The notes under the pieces were generated by a model, which was not told where the DNA came from, made no database searches, and worked only from the letters and a program-made list of their open reading frames with translations. Below are positions 34,862-44,558 of a stretch of DNA of 64,000 nucleotides, in pieces (position 1 is the first letter of the stretch; every line of letters begins with the position of its first letter). This DNA is from Fulvivirga ulvae (lineage in GTDB: Bacteria > Bacteroidota > Bacteroidia > Cytophagales > Cyclobacteriaceae), in assembly GCF_021389975.1 (NCBI RefSeq), contig NZ_CP089981.1:5481501-5545500 (forward strand), given 5' to 3'. Both the position numbers and the translations under genes were made by a program.

Positions 34862-35758
34862 TTGTTGAAACCACAATTTGATCCAGATTCAGTATATAAG
34901 GTGATCATTCAAAAAGTTCTATATCAGCAAAATTTATCCTTTAAGGAAAATCGGATCTACCGTATTTTTAACATTATGCTGATCCTTGCGATTGTTATAG
35001 TATTTTTAATGGGCATTTTCCTGATCAGCCTGGGCGAAGTGTTACCTTTTTGGATCTGTATGAGCGAGGTTGTAATTTTTTCTGCTATGCTCTATTTTCA
35101 CCTAAAAGGATTTTTTACAACCACACGCTATATATTTTTCCTGTTTGCCATCTCAGTACAAGCCTATGGCAGTCTCTACCATGGCCCCAATGGTGGTTTT
35201 GATTTCTTCTACCTTACCACGGCCCTGACACCGATCCTGTTTTTCGACAAAAAGAGACATTACCTTTCTCTTTTTATATTCAGTATGGCCTCTTTCATCA
35301 CAGTCAAGTTCCTCTATGATTATGTAGACCCGGTATTGCCCTTTGAAACCCGGCAACTACTTCCCTATTATTTAAATATTGTCATAAGCATGGTGCTCAT
35401 TTATATTGGCTATACCATGTTTAAATCTGAGCACCTCAAATACGAGCAAAAGCTGCAGGAACAGCGTGCGGCCCTAGCAGCGGTAAAAGACCAGCTGGAA
35501 ACACTGCTACAAGCCAGCACCAGGAAAATAGAAAGGCACAATGAAAACATGATCAGGTATGCCTTCCTTAACTCCCACAAAGTAAGGAGCCCGCTTGCCA
35601 GAATACTGGGCCTGGTGAATTTAACAAAATATGAAGACCTGGATGATGAAGACAAAAGGCTGTATTATTTTGAAGAACTCAAATCCAATGCCGGAGAACT
35701 GGACAGGGTCCTGAAAGAAATGAGTCAGATCCTAAATAACCACATGGAGGAAAAATGA
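34862..35758 (+). CDS. Membrane histidine-kinase-like protein lacking ATPase domain
   Basis: A 298-residue protein with about six transmembrane helices (residues about 35-190), a coiled coil, and a HisKA-like dimerisation helix (FLNSHKVRSPLARILGLVNL, conserved His near 247). It then ends (NNHMEEK) with no HATPase domain. Start is TTG at 34862 (or TTG at 34865); no ATG lies in frame upstream and the next Met is inside the first helix. The stop is clean and I see no continuation in other frames within the 219-base gap. It may act as a partner for a separate kinase or be a truncated gene. Similar membrane modules occur in the PAS kinase at 42451-44157. Confidence 0.65.
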   Translation: MLKPQFDPDSVYKVIIQKVLYQQNLSFKENRIYRIFNIMLILAIVIVFLMGIFLISLGEVLPFWICMSEVVIFSAMLYFHLKGFFTTTRYIFFLFAISVQAYGSLYHGPNGGFDFFYLTTALTPILFFDKKRHYLSLFIFSMASFITVKFLYDYVDPVLPFETRQLLPYYLNIVISMVLIYIGYTMFKSEHLKYEQKLQEQRAALAAVKDQLETLLQASTRKIERHNENMIRYAFLNSHKVRSPLARILGLVNLTKYEDLDDEDKRLYYFEELKSNAGELDRVLKEMSQILNNHMEEK

Positions 35759-35977
35759 TTATTCAGTTCGCATTTTACATATTCATATTTCATAGTTTCA
35801 CAAGTTTTTAGTCTGCCAACTGGTAAATCATGAACGGTGAAATGGTGAATTGTACAAGCGCCGTTCAACCAAGATATTAACCGCAAAGGTTTTACCTTTT
35901 TCCTGTAAAATATTTGAAAAGAAAACCACAGGCAAAGGCTGGCTTAAGTGAGCTAATTAAGCTAAATTAAAGCAATC

Positions 35978-36436
35978 ATGGCACAATACACTTTAAATAT
36001 CAACGGAAAGCCCCATCAGGTAGATGTGGCCCCGGATACACCACTATTGTGGGTATTGCGGGATCATCTGAAGCTATTAGGAACCAAGTTCGGCTGTGGT
36101 ATTGGCCAATGCGGAGCCTGTACGATTCACTTCGACGGCGTTGCCACACGGTCATGCCTGATACCTGTATCAGCAGCAGGCAATACATCCATTATCACCA
36201 TCGAAGGTTTATCAGAAAACCAGGATCACCCGGTACAACTGGCCTGGCTTGCGCATGATGTACCTCAATGTGGCTATTGCCAAAGCGGACAAATGATGAG
36301 TGCGGCATCATTGTTAAAGCAAACTCCAAGTCCGACAGATGAAGAAATAGAGGCTGCAATGGCAGGAAACATCTGTAGATGCGGAACCTATGTGCGAATA
36401 AAAGCAGCTATAAAAACTGCTGCATCCAAAAGCTGA
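35978..36436 (+). CDS. iorA: Isoquinoline-1-oxidoreductase-type [2Fe-2S] subunit
   Basis: A 152-residue iron-sulfur subunit of the xanthine dehydrogenase/aldehyde oxidase family. The first plant-type cluster is bound by C40, C45, C48 and C60 (FGCGIGQCGACTIHFDG), the second by C98, C101, C133 and C135 (CGYCQSGQ ... ICRCGTY). It transfers electrons from the molybdenum subunit encoded 36 bases downstream. No separate FAD subunit is present, as in the IorAB class, which uses a cytochrome-type acceptor in the periplasm. Length is normal for the class. Confidence 0.88.
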   Translation: MAQYTLNINGKPHQVDVAPDTPLLWVLRDHLKLLGTKFGCGIGQCGACTIHFDGVATRSCLIPVSAAGNTSIITIEGLSENQDHPVQLAWLAHDVPQCGYCQSGQMMSAASLLKQTPSPTDEEIEAAMAGNICRCGTYVRIKAAIKTAASKS

Positions 36437-36472
36437 TCCCGGCTACTTCTCCATTTAAAAATCAACATTCCC

Positions 36473-38674
36473 ATGACGCTTATCAAAACCAATTATAACA
36501 GACGATCATTTTTAAAAGTCTCTGCTGCAGCGGGTGGCGGAATCATTTTGGGTTTCAACTGGCTGGTGTCCTGCACCCCGTCGGAAAAGCAGTTGGCTCA
36601 AATGCCTGAAGAATGGTTTAACATTAATGCATTCCTCAAAATCGGGGACAATGGCATAGTCACGATCATGTCTCCCAACCCTGAAATAGGCCAGAATGTA
36701 AAGACTTCCATGCCTATGATCATAGCCGAAGAGCTGGATGTGAACTGGAAGAACGTAGTAGTAGAGCAGGCAGGACTTGACACGCAAAAGTACACCCGCC
36801 AGTTGGCCGGAGGTAGTCAATCCATACGCCAGGGGTGGCAAAGCCTTAGAATGGCGGGAGCAACTGCCAGACGCATGCTTCTGGAAGCCGCTGCAAAGCA
36901 GTGGAATATACCAGTAAATGAGCTGACCACCGAAGGAGGTGTGATCAAACATAAGTCTGGAAAAACAGTCAGCTATGGTGAAATAGCCTCTGCTGCTGCC
37001 AATATTAGTGTACCGGAAGAAGTACAGTTAAAAGATCCGAAAGATTTTAAAATAATAGGACAGCCCACAAAGAATGTTGATGGATCGAAAATAATAAAAG
37101 GAGAACCACTTTTCGGACTGGATTATTACAAAGAAGGTATGCTCACCGCCATGATAGTACACCCACCTGCATTTGGCCTTAAGCCTAAAAGTGTAGACGA
37201 CAGTGCTGCCAGAGCCATGCCTGGGATTACAGATGTATTCATTATCAATTCCCTTCCGGATGGCGTTGAAAGACAGTGGTCAGATGTCAACGCTTTTCCT
37301 GAATTGGTAGTAGTGGCTGGCACCGGCACATGGGAAGTAATGAAAGCAAAAAAAGCCTTAAAAATAGAATGGGAGCAGATAACCCCAGGAGAAAGCACTT
37401 CTGATTACATGACTGGTCTGGCTGCCTTGATGGATAAAACACCCACCGAACCATCACGCAAAGACGGTAATCCTGATCAGGCATTTAAAAATGCTGCCAA
37501 AGTGATAGAGCGAACATACACTGCTCCCTTTCTGGCCCACAACACCATGGAGCCGATGAACTTCTTTGCCCATATTACTGCAGATAAAGCCGAGCTTGTG
37601 GGGCCAATTCAAACACCTGAATACCTCCGAAAAACCCTTGTGGAAGTACTTAGCCTTCCTGAAGATAAAATCTCCATTATGATGACCCGGATGGGTGGAG
37701 GTTTCGGACGCCGGTTATATGGTAACTTCGCCGTTGAGGCTGCTGTAATATCCAAAAAGCTGAACGCACCCGTAAAATTAATGTACACCCGTGAAGATGA
37801 CATGACCCAGGGTACGTACAGGCCGGCTTACACCGTGAAATACCAGGCAGCCCTTGATGCTGACAACAAACTCATTGGGTTCAAAATAAGAGGCGCCGGC
37901 ATTAACGGCAGCCCAGTGTTCAACAACCGTTTTCCCGCTGGTGCGGTTGATAATTACCTGTCAGAAAACCATTCTTTAGACTCCAATATTTCTACCGGTG
38001 CATGGCGTGCCCCATCATCCAACTTCATAGCGTTTGCAGAGCAGTCGTTTTTAGACGAGATCGCTGAAACAGTGGGCAAGGATCCAATAGATTTCAGGCT
38101 GGAGTTGTTTGAAAGGGCCAAAGCAAATCCCGTAGGCTCGGAAAATGATTATGATCCTGAAAGATATGCAGGTGTACTTAAACTGGTTAAAGAAAAATCC
38201 GGCTGGGGTACTGATAAGCCCGGTGTAAGCCGTGGGGTATCTGCCTATTACTGTCACAACTCTTATGTGGCACAGGTGGTGGATTTGGTAATGAAAGATG
38301 ACTCTCCGGTAATACAAAAAATCTGGTGTGCCATAGATTGCGGTATAGTAGTGAACCCGGAAGGTGCACTCAACCAGGTAGAAGGTGGTATTATCGATGG
38401 TGTTGGTCATGCTATGTATAGTGCCATGACCTTCAAAAATGGAAAACCGGACCAAAGCAACTTCAACAACTATAAATTACTCAGAATGAACGAGGCCCCA
38501 CTCGAAATAGAGACCTTCTTTGTTCAAAACGGTATAGATCCGACCGGTTTGGGAGAGCCTTCTCTTCCTCCTGTTGCTGCAGCTTTGGCAAATGCTATTT
38601 ACAACGCCACCGGTGTAAGGGTAGCGAGCCAGCCTTTTGCAGATCATATGGGTAAAGAGAAAGTAGTGAGTTAA
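36473..38674 (+). CDS. iorB: IorB-type molybdopterin aldehyde oxidase subunit, Tat substrate
   Basis: A 733-residue molybdenum hydroxylase large subunit of the isoquinoline 1-oxidoreductase beta type. A Tat signal (NRRSFLKVSAAAGGG) shows folded export with its partner. Molybdopterin-binding stretches include GGGFGRRLYGNFAVEAA and GAWRAPSSNFIAFAEQSF, and GLGEPSLPPVAA gives the expected catalytic Glu at 695. It oxidises aldehydes or N-heterocycles by hydroxylation with water; substrate not predictable. Forms an operon with the preceding [2Fe-2S] subunit; a broken universal-stress-protein gene follows after 20 bases. Confidence 0.87.
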   Translation: MTLIKTNYNRRSFLKVSAAAGGGIILGFNWLVSCTPSEKQLAQMPEEWFNINAFLKIGDNGIVTIMSPNPEIGQNVKTSMPMIIAEELDVNWKNVVVEQAGLDTQKYTRQLAGGSQSIRQGWQSLRMAGATARRMLLEAAAKQWNIPVNELTTEGGVIKHKSGKTVSYGEIASAAANISVPEEVQLKDPKDFKIIGQPTKNVDGSKIIKGEPLFGLDYYKEGMLTAMIVHPPAFGLKPKSVDDSAARAMPGITDVFIINSLPDGVERQWSDVNAFPELVVVAGTGTWEVMKAKKALKIEWEQITPGESTSDYMTGLAALMDKTPTEPSRKDGNPDQAFKNAAKVIERTYTAPFLAHNTMEPMNFFAHITADKAELVGPIQTPEYLRKTLVEVLSLPEDKISIMMTRMGGGFGRRLYGNFAVEAAVISKKLNAPVKLMYTREDDMTQGTYRPAYTVKYQAALDADNKLIGFKIRGAGINGSPVFNNRFPAGAVDNYLSENHSLDSNISTGAWRAPSSNFIAFAEQSFLDEIAETVGKDPIDFRLELFERAKANPVGSENDYDPERYAGVLKLVKEKSGWGTDKPGVSRGVSAYYCHNSYVAQVVDLVMKDDSPVIQKIWCAIDCGIVVNPEGALNQVEGGIIDGVGHAMYSAMTFKNGKPDQSNFNNYKLLRMNEAPLEIETFFVQNGIDPTGLGEPSLPPVAAALANAIYNATGVRVASQPFADHMGKEKVVS

Positions 38675-38694
38675 ATTATCAGCAACATACTTCA

Positions 38695-39139
38695 ATGAAA
38701 AACTTCCTCCTTGCTGTTGATATCAAATCCACTGACCAGGTGCTCATGGATTATGCCCTTGTGCTTGCAGAGAAGTTCCATTCCAAAGTATGGATCGTGC
38801 ATATTGCAGCGCCTGATCCTGACTTTGTAGGCTATGGAGTAGGTCCTACTTACATTCGAAAAAGCCGGGCGGATGAGTTAAGAAAAGAGCATAAAGAGCT
38901 TCACTCCTACCTCAGAATTTGAGAGTAAGTCCATCTCTGCCGATGCCCTCCTTATTCAAGGCCCGACAGTTGAAATGCTGAAAGAAGAGGTAGGTAAATT
39001 ACAAATTGACTTGCTGATTATAGGTAGCCATAAGCACGGCCTTTTATATGAGATGTTTGTGGGAAGTACAACAATTGATATGGTCAAAAAGCACAGTATC
39101 CCTATGATGATTATTCCCTTGCCTGATGTGGATGAGTAG
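38695..39139 (+). pseudogene. Universal stress protein UspA-type, frameshifted
   Basis: The first frame gives 75 residues (MKNFLLAVDIKSTDQVLMDY ...), the N-terminal half of a UspA domain, and stops at 38922. One base out of phase (+1) the rest of the domain follows (SEFESKSISADALLIQG, then VGKLQIDLLIIGSHKHG, FVGSTTIDMV) and ends at 39139. It carries the ATP-binding G-2x-G-type pattern and the usual last strand (IPMMIIP). The break is near 38910-38912, where there is no long homopolymer, so a real mutation is more likely than at 27674, though a base-call error is possible. Directly downstream of iorB in the same orientation. Confidence 0.75.
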
Positions 39140-39406
39140 GCCCAAACAGCATAGTTAAGTTTTAAGCCCTTGCTTTACTAAGCCTTCAGGGGTTAGTAGA
39201 GCTTGCCTACTCAGACTTGTACTCTCAATATTATGGGCGTTGTAATGATTATATTTATATTAAACCCTTCGTTAAACTAAAAGCTTTTACAACCTGAAAA
39301 TCATTTTCACCGTGGCAAGTTAGCCTTTATTCTAACTGTCCAACACACTATGCATTTCATGTATTCATCTTTGTTTAAAGCGAATATAGAGTTTCCTATT
39401 TCACTT
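39140..39406. other. Intergenic gap with weak hairpin
   Basis: About 270 bases between the convergent Usp pseudogene and the VOC-family gene. TACTAAGCC/GGGGTTAGTA near 39174-39196 can form an imperfect hairpin without a strong T-tract. Nothing else seen. Confidence 0.35.
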
Positions 39407-39808
39407 TTAACCAGGCTCTTTATCCAACAACATAGCCTTTGCCCTTTTACAAAATTGTATCGCCAATCCCCAGGGATCACGCATCATCACCAGATGGGAA
39501 CCATCCTCCAGATGATCTTCGGTAACTAATGTCGCCCCGGCTTCCAGCAAATTATCTTTATCAACTTCCGGTGATTCGGATACAAAAGCCAGGTGCAAAA
39601 GCAAAGGATTCATGGTTCGGTAAGTCGGTATTTCATCTGCAGGGTTTCTATAGATCTCAACCATTACCCTTCCACTGTCATCTGCCAGAAAAGCAGTAAA
39701 AGGAGCCTCCATTCGCTGCCTCACTACTTTAAGGCCAAGATGTTTAGTATACCATTGCACCATTCCGACGGGGTCTTCCACATTAATAGCAAAGTGTTCA
39801 ATTTTCAT
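39407..39808 (-). CDS. VOC/glyoxalase-family protein
   Basis: A 133-residue protein with the paired beta-alpha-beta-beta-beta fold of the vicinal-oxygen-chelate superfamily. MKIEHFAINVEDPVGMVQWY at the start holds the first likely metal ligand (H5). HLAFVSESPEVDKDN opens the second repeat, and RDPWGLAIQFCKR closes it. Such proteins are lyases, dioxygenases or resistance proteins; the reaction is not clear. A TACCAA-TTT-TTGGTA palindrome lies about 120 bases upstream. Confidence 0.8.
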   Translation of the reverse strand: MKIEHFAINVEDPVGMVQWYTKHLGLKVVRQRMEAPFTAFLADDSGRVMVEIYRNPADEIPTYRTMNPLLLHLAFVSESPEVDKDNLLEAGATLVTEDHLEDGSHLVMMRDPWGLAIQFCKRAKAMLLDKEPG

Positions 39809-40114
39809 TTTTGTAGTTTTAGTTAAATTGTAAGTGGCCGTAAAACTAAATAAAGCAGGTTAAATAAGTGAAGGTGTAGCTGTTAGTACTAATTAATAAT
39901 GTTGAAAATGCCATACAATATTAGATACCAATTTTTGGTACTTTTAAGAAAAATTAAGCAGAGATTTATTCGGCCTCAAAGTAAATTGCCACATAATATT
40001 TTATCGTAAAATAAGTGCTGATCTTGTTGAAATAACAAGAATTTTGCACGGTCGTATGGATCTAAAAAACAGGATGATAGAATAAAAGGCAAAGCCTGGT
40101 ACGAGTAATGTGAT
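39809..40114. other. Intergenic region upstream of VOC gene
   Basis: About 306 bases. TACCAA-TTT-TTGGTA (39926-39940) is a perfect 6-bp inverted repeat, a possible operator. The rest is AT-rich; no small gene is supported. Confidence 0.4.
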
Positions 40115-42334
40115 CTAAACACCTCTCGCCCCTACTACCTTCTTAATATTCTCCGAGATGGAATACAACCACTTGAGCTGCTCAGAGATCAGCCTGATCT
40201 CCTGAATTTCTGGAGTGATCAGAAGCCTTGAAGTCTCTCCTGCCCCGGTGCTGTCATTCTCGCTGATTAATTTATGATATTGGTCGTCAAGATATTGCTG
40301 GGCTTCGGCTACATTGGCTTCAATCTCATGGTCATGAACGTATTCGTTATTAACCGTTCTAAGGGCAATATCCAGATTTTCGCAAATACTGGAAATGTAC
40401 ATCTCAAAGTAGCGGGAGGCCTCAGTGGTTTTATGGTTATGGATGTAAGTGCCCAATGCCGCTGCCAGGGAAAGAAAGGTATGATTTAACGTAACCACCT
40501 CATACATCTGCGACAGGTTTTTCTGTTTGGATTTTGGCTCCTGTGCCATACGCTGAAAAGCTGCATTTAAATTGCCTATGGCCAGAAAAGCATTTTTCCT
40601 TGAAAGCTTGTACGAAGGATCAGCATCGTTTTTATGGTGATAATAATTATCGACCTCCCTGAGGTAAAGGATATTGGATTGTATGGCTTCCACGATAAAC
40701 TCGTTGATGTTTAACGATTCCCACGATGGCCATAAGAAGGTATTGGCAATAATCGCGAGGGCTGCTCCCGTCAGTGTATCTATAACCCTGAACTGGATCA
40801 CATTAAGCACATTTGGCTGTATAATAGCATAGATAAAAACAATACTCAGTGTAATGAAGATCGCGGAACTTTTATAGTTCCTCTGCACCAGGGCAAAGGC
40901 CATCAAAAAAGTAATACCTGCCAGTACACCGTACACATAGAGGTTTTGCGTGATCAATACGATCACGACTGCTATGGCCGCACCAATCAACGTACCGTAG
41001 ATCCGTTGCTTTGACCGTTGCTTGGTAAGTGAATACCCCGGCCTCATGATAACAATAATGGTGAGTAGTATCCAGTACGAATTCTGGAAAGGAAAAATGG
41101 CTCCGACAATCAAGCCGGCCAATACTGTAACGGCCAGCCGCAGGCTGTGTCTGAATATTGGGGACTTAAAGCTGATATTCTCGGCAAGGTTCTTTACGTC
41201 ATAATCCTGCTGAGTAATGAACCTGGCAGAATACTTACCTCTGAGCCACACCTGGTTCCGGTTGTAGAGGTTGTTCATTACATTTTCTATTACCTCAAGC
41301 TTTTGCACCAGTTTATGCAGGTAATCATACTTGTTTTGCAAATGCAGCACGTTTTCCCTGATCGTTGCCGACTTACCGGAGCTTGCATACACTCTAATCT
41401 CCTCTCTGGATTCATCTAATAGCCGGGTTAGCAGTACATTCTCATTCAAAGCCCTTCTGTCTCCCATTACCCTGGAAAAATACTCCAGCCGGTCGGCTAT
41501 CTCAAAAGCCAGCTTTGAAAAAGACTCAAACTGCACGTTTTTTTCATCAGAAAAAAGGCTATCATCCCCCCGACCAGCCAGGTTGGCTATAGCCAGTTCC
41601 AAAATATCAATAAGTTCAATAAAAATGAGCACCTGTCGCTTGGCAAAATTCGAAAGCCCAAAGTGTTTTCTGGAAACCAATAGAATCTCCCTTAGCGTTT
41701 CATGCTTTTCGTTGAGCTGGGTTTGCAGCTCAAACAGCTCATTTTGAAGCACTTCACTTTTCTCAGTGCTAAATGTCATCTGAGCTTTTACCCGCAGGTA
41801 CTGTGATGTAAGCGACATACACTCAGCCATCAGCTGAGATGTGTGATTTCTGTCGGCAAGCAAATGGGATAATTGCGAGAAAATCAAATACCATAGACCG
41901 CCAACCCCGATCATGCCCAGATGCAGGTACAAAGCAGTTCCGGTCTGCGGATGAGCAAAACTGAAAACTATGGCCAGCAACCCTGCAAAGGATACTAAAG
42001 AAGCCCTGAAACCATAGACAGAAATGATGGAAATGGCAAAAACAAGAATACCCAATACAGGCACCAGCAGCCAAAGATTAAAGGTCGTGAGGTTAATGAT
42101 CAGAGTGGCAAATATTGTGAAAACATTAGCCACAAGCAACCCGATAATCCGGTGCCTCCTTCCCCCCGGAATGTCAGCAGGCGCACAGGCAAACATACCA
42201 ATGATCAGCCCCATGCCAATGTCGTACCGGTTAAATTGCCAGGCAAAAAAAAGTGAAATAAGAATAGAAAGGGTAAGAATAAAACTTTTATAAAAATCGA
42301 AGCTCTTAAAGAATCTTATTACTGATTCAATCAT
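40115..42334 (-). CDS. FUSC-family membrane protein (YccS/YhfK-like)
   Basis: The frame is open from 42454, but MIESVIRFFKSFDFYKSFIL at 42334 is the natural start because the first 40 residues of the longer form lack any family similarity. The protein of about 739 residues has two blocks of about six transmembrane helices (near residues 20-170 and 355-500), each followed by a helical cytoplasmic region, the layout of the fusaric-acid-resistance/aromatic acid exporter family. HSLRLAVTVLAGLIVGAIFP opens the second block. Probably an inner-membrane efflux protein for aromatic or organic acids. The downstream side overlaps nothing; the PAS kinase gene lies just upstream on the same strand. Confidence 0.8.
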   Translation of the reverse strand: MIESVIRFFKSFDFYKSFILTLSILISLFFAWQFNRYDIGMGLIIGMFACAPADIPGGRRHRIIGLLVANVFTIFATLIINLTTFNLWLLVPVLGILVFAISIISVYGFRASLVSFAGLLAIVFSFAHPQTGTALYLHLGMIGVGGLWYLIFSQLSHLLADRNHTSQLMAECMSLTSQYLRVKAQMTFSTEKSEVLQNELFELQTQLNEKHETLREILLVSRKHFGLSNFAKRQVLIFIELIDILELAIANLAGRGDDSLFSDEKNVQFESFSKLAFEIADRLEYFSRVMGDRRALNENVLLTRLLDESREEIRVYASSGKSATIRENVLHLQNKYDYLHKLVQKLEVIENVMNNLYNRNQVWLRGKYSARFITQQDYDVKNLAENISFKSPIFRHSLRLAVTVLAGLIVGAIFPFQNSYWILLTIIVIMRPGYSLTKQRSKQRIYGTLIGAAIAVVIVLITQNLYVYGVLAGITFLMAFALVQRNYKSSAIFITLSIVFIYAIIQPNVLNVIQFRVIDTLTGAALAIIANTFLWPSWESLNINEFIVEAIQSNILYLREVDNYYHHKNDADPSYKLSRKNAFLAIGNLNAAFQRMAQEPKSKQKNLSQMYEVVTLNHTFLSLAAALGTYIHNHKTTEASRYFEMYISSICENLDIALRTVNNEYVHDHEIEANVAEAQQYLDDQYHKLISENDSTGAGETSRLLITPEIQEIRLISEQLKWLYSISENIKKVVGARGV

Positions 42335-42450
42335 CAGGATCGGTTTATGACCGTTTAAAGTTTTGTTATAATTAAAGGAAATAACAGGCAAACTGCTGTT
42401 GCTGCAAAATACGTAAAGAATTTTCAAATTAGGTCTAAAACAGCTATTTA

Positions 42451-44157
42451 TCACTCGGGAAGATAAATATGGACTGCCGTTCCTTCACCGGGCCTGCTGT
42501 TAATATCCAGTCGCCCTCCGATAAGTGCCAGCATATCCACACAGAGCGCCAAACCTAAGCCGGTACCCTGCTCCCCTCCTGTCCCCTGCTCTGACGTATG
42601 CAGGCTGGGAGACAGAAGTTCCTTGATCTTTTCCACGGGCATACCAATCCCTGTGTCCTTTATAATTATTTCCGTTTCCCCCTTTAAATTATTGGAGCTG
42701 ATAGAAATGGATCCTCCTGAGGTGAACTTTATTGAATTACTTAATATATTCCTGATAATCAACTTCAAATGATCCGGGTCAGCCTTAACCATTACCGATT
42801 TATCCAGTTCATTGATCAACCTGATATCCTTAGCCTGCATGTCCTCTGTATAAAGGTCTGTACAATGGCTTACCACATCGCTGATATTAACATCAGATAT
42901 ATTGAGCTTGAATCCCTCAAGCTGGGATTTCACCCAGTTGAGCAGATTATCCATAGTAAAGGAGACCGCTCTTACCTGCTTTTCTATCTTTCCAGTAATT
43001 TGCATAAACTCATCCGGCGAAATGCTATGGGCAATTGAGAGCAGTCCCTGAAGAGAACGGATCGGGCTTTTTAAATCATGGGAAATAATACTGAGGAGCT
43101 TGTTTTTGGTAGTATTCATTTGTTTAAGCTCCTGTTCAGCATTTTTCAGCTGGGTAATATCAGCCACATAGACCACAAACGAAGTTACATCACCATTGTG
43201 ATCTTTTACAGGTTTGTATTTGCCAAAAGCATAGAACGATTCCCCGGATGGCAATGTGTTGTACTCGCTAAATTCAGCATCCTCTCCTTTCATACACTTG
43301 TCAATTAGAGGCTGGTGAATTTCTAAAAGATGATTGGGCAACAGTTCCTTGTAATGCTGTCCTTCAATCTCTTCTACAGGTACACCAAAGGCCTCTTCAT
43401 AGCGCGCATTCACAATCAAATACCGTCCATCGCGATCCACCATAGCCAAAAATAAAGGTACATGATCAATCATGGATCTTAGCAGGTGTCTATGAGAGAT
43501 TAGGGCATCTTTTTGTTGTAAATTTTCCACCTGTTGTTTTTCCAGCTCATCGTTATAGCCCTTCAGTTTGTCCAGGGTGATAAGCAGGTCACTTTTAAAG
43601 GCTCCCGTAAAAAGATAGATACAGATAAACGATGCCAGGAGGTTGACATGAAGAAGTACAAAATCACCATCAAAGGCCCAGCCCATCACATCATGCTTTA
43701 TCGTCTTTAACACCACAAGCGATATTGCCGCTATGGCAAAGAAAATTGATTTTAAGGGATTGTCATAAAGCACAATGATCAGTGCAGAAAAACCCACCAG
43801 AATATTCTCGGTATCAGTATCTCTTAGTTGGTTAATGGTAACGTATGAAGTAGAATCTATAAAGAACAATGCCATTACAATGAAATAGATCCTGGAGAAA
43901 CTGTTCTTTCCGATATGGTTCATGTACAGTACAGGCATGATCACAAATACAATGGCACACAGATTCATGAAGGCCTGATAATACACGCCGAGAAAAAAAT
44001 CAATAATAAAAAAGAATGAACAAAGGCCAAAACTTATCATGGCAATGATATTAAGTAGCCGGATACGCCTTTGCTGTATAATCACCTGACCTTCCTTAAC
44101 TCCCAAATTAGCTAAATGAGAAAGTAGCTGTTTTACTGCCATCCAATAGAAATTCAT
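42451..44157 (-). CDS. Membrane PAS sensor histidine kinase
   Basis: A 568-residue sensor kinase. Residues about 30-190 contain six transmembrane helices, then a coiled coil. A PAS domain follows (about 225-335, LRSMIDHVPLFLAMVDRDG, ending in the PAC strand SFVVYVADITQLKNAEQEL), then HisKA (SIISHDLKSPIRSLQGLL) and HATPase. The ATP lid is intact (IRNILSNSIKFTSGGSISIS, DTGIGMP, GTGLGLALCVDML). It probably autophosphorylates and feeds an unlinked or nearby regulator. The first Met is used; Met6 (MAVKQLLSH) is also possible. A 400-base gap separates it from the divergent LytTR regulator. Confidence 0.88.
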   Translation of the reverse strand: MNFYWMAVKQLLSHLANLGVKEGQVIIQQRRIRLLNIIAMISFGLCSFFFIIDFFLGVYYQAFMNLCAIVFVIMPVLYMNHIGKNSFSRIYFIVMALFFIDSTSYVTINQLRDTDTENILVGFSALIIVLYDNPLKSIFFAIAAISLVVLKTIKHDVMGWAFDGDFVLLHVNLLASFICIYLFTGAFKSDLLITLDKLKGYNDELEKQQVENLQQKDALISHRHLLRSMIDHVPLFLAMVDRDGRYLIVNARYEEAFGVPVEEIEGQHYKELLPNHLLEIHQPLIDKCMKGEDAEFSEYNTLPSGESFYAFGKYKPVKDHNGDVTSFVVYVADITQLKNAEQELKQMNTTKNKLLSIISHDLKSPIRSLQGLLSIAHSISPDEFMQITGKIEKQVRAVSFTMDNLLNWVKSQLEGFKLNISDVNISDVVSHCTDLYTEDMQAKDIRLINELDKSVMVKADPDHLKLIIRNILSNSIKFTSGGSISISSNNLKGETEIIIKDTGIGMPVEKIKELLSPSLHTSEQGTGGEQGTGLGLALCVDMLALIGGRLDINSRPGEGTAVHIYLPE

Positions 44158-44558
44158 TAAGAAACAATGAGTAATATAAGTAGAAAAATTTGAATTATAC
44201 TCAAAAATAAAATTTTATTGTAGCAATCTTAAAGTAGTATTTGAATACCACACTTTAAACAATGCGACATGTTACCCAAAGATTATATATTCTTGCATTT
44301 TAATAAATGTTTAAACATATTTTAAATTAGTTTATCAGGGAGATTGTTAAACATGTGCTGAAAAGTCTCTGCGGCAAATGTTAAAACAGTCGAGCCATGG
44401 CGGAACCTATAAGTCAACCCTATGGTTTTGGGTAATATGCAATTTCCATATGGAAGGGACGAAATATTAATAAGAAGACAAATCAAATTGATGTGTTTTT
44501 TATTATTTAATTATTAATTTCTAATTTAAATTATACGATCATTTTTTCCCCATACTAA
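44158..44558. other. Divergent intergenic region between kinase and LytTR regulator
   Basis: About 400 AT-rich bases. ATGTTTAAACAT (44307-44318) is a perfect 12-bp palindrome flanked by A/T (AA..AT). It may be an operator. No small RNA or gene is supported. Confidence 0.4.

Noticed and set aside
41331..41747. Plus-strand 138-residue frame inside the FUSC gene
   Set aside because: Low-complexity Ser/Leu-rich shadow of the membrane protein gene.
42335..42454. N-terminal extension of the FUSC protein from 42454
   Set aside because: The extra 40 residues lack family similarity and overlap the end of the upstream kinase gene; Met at 42334 fits the family.
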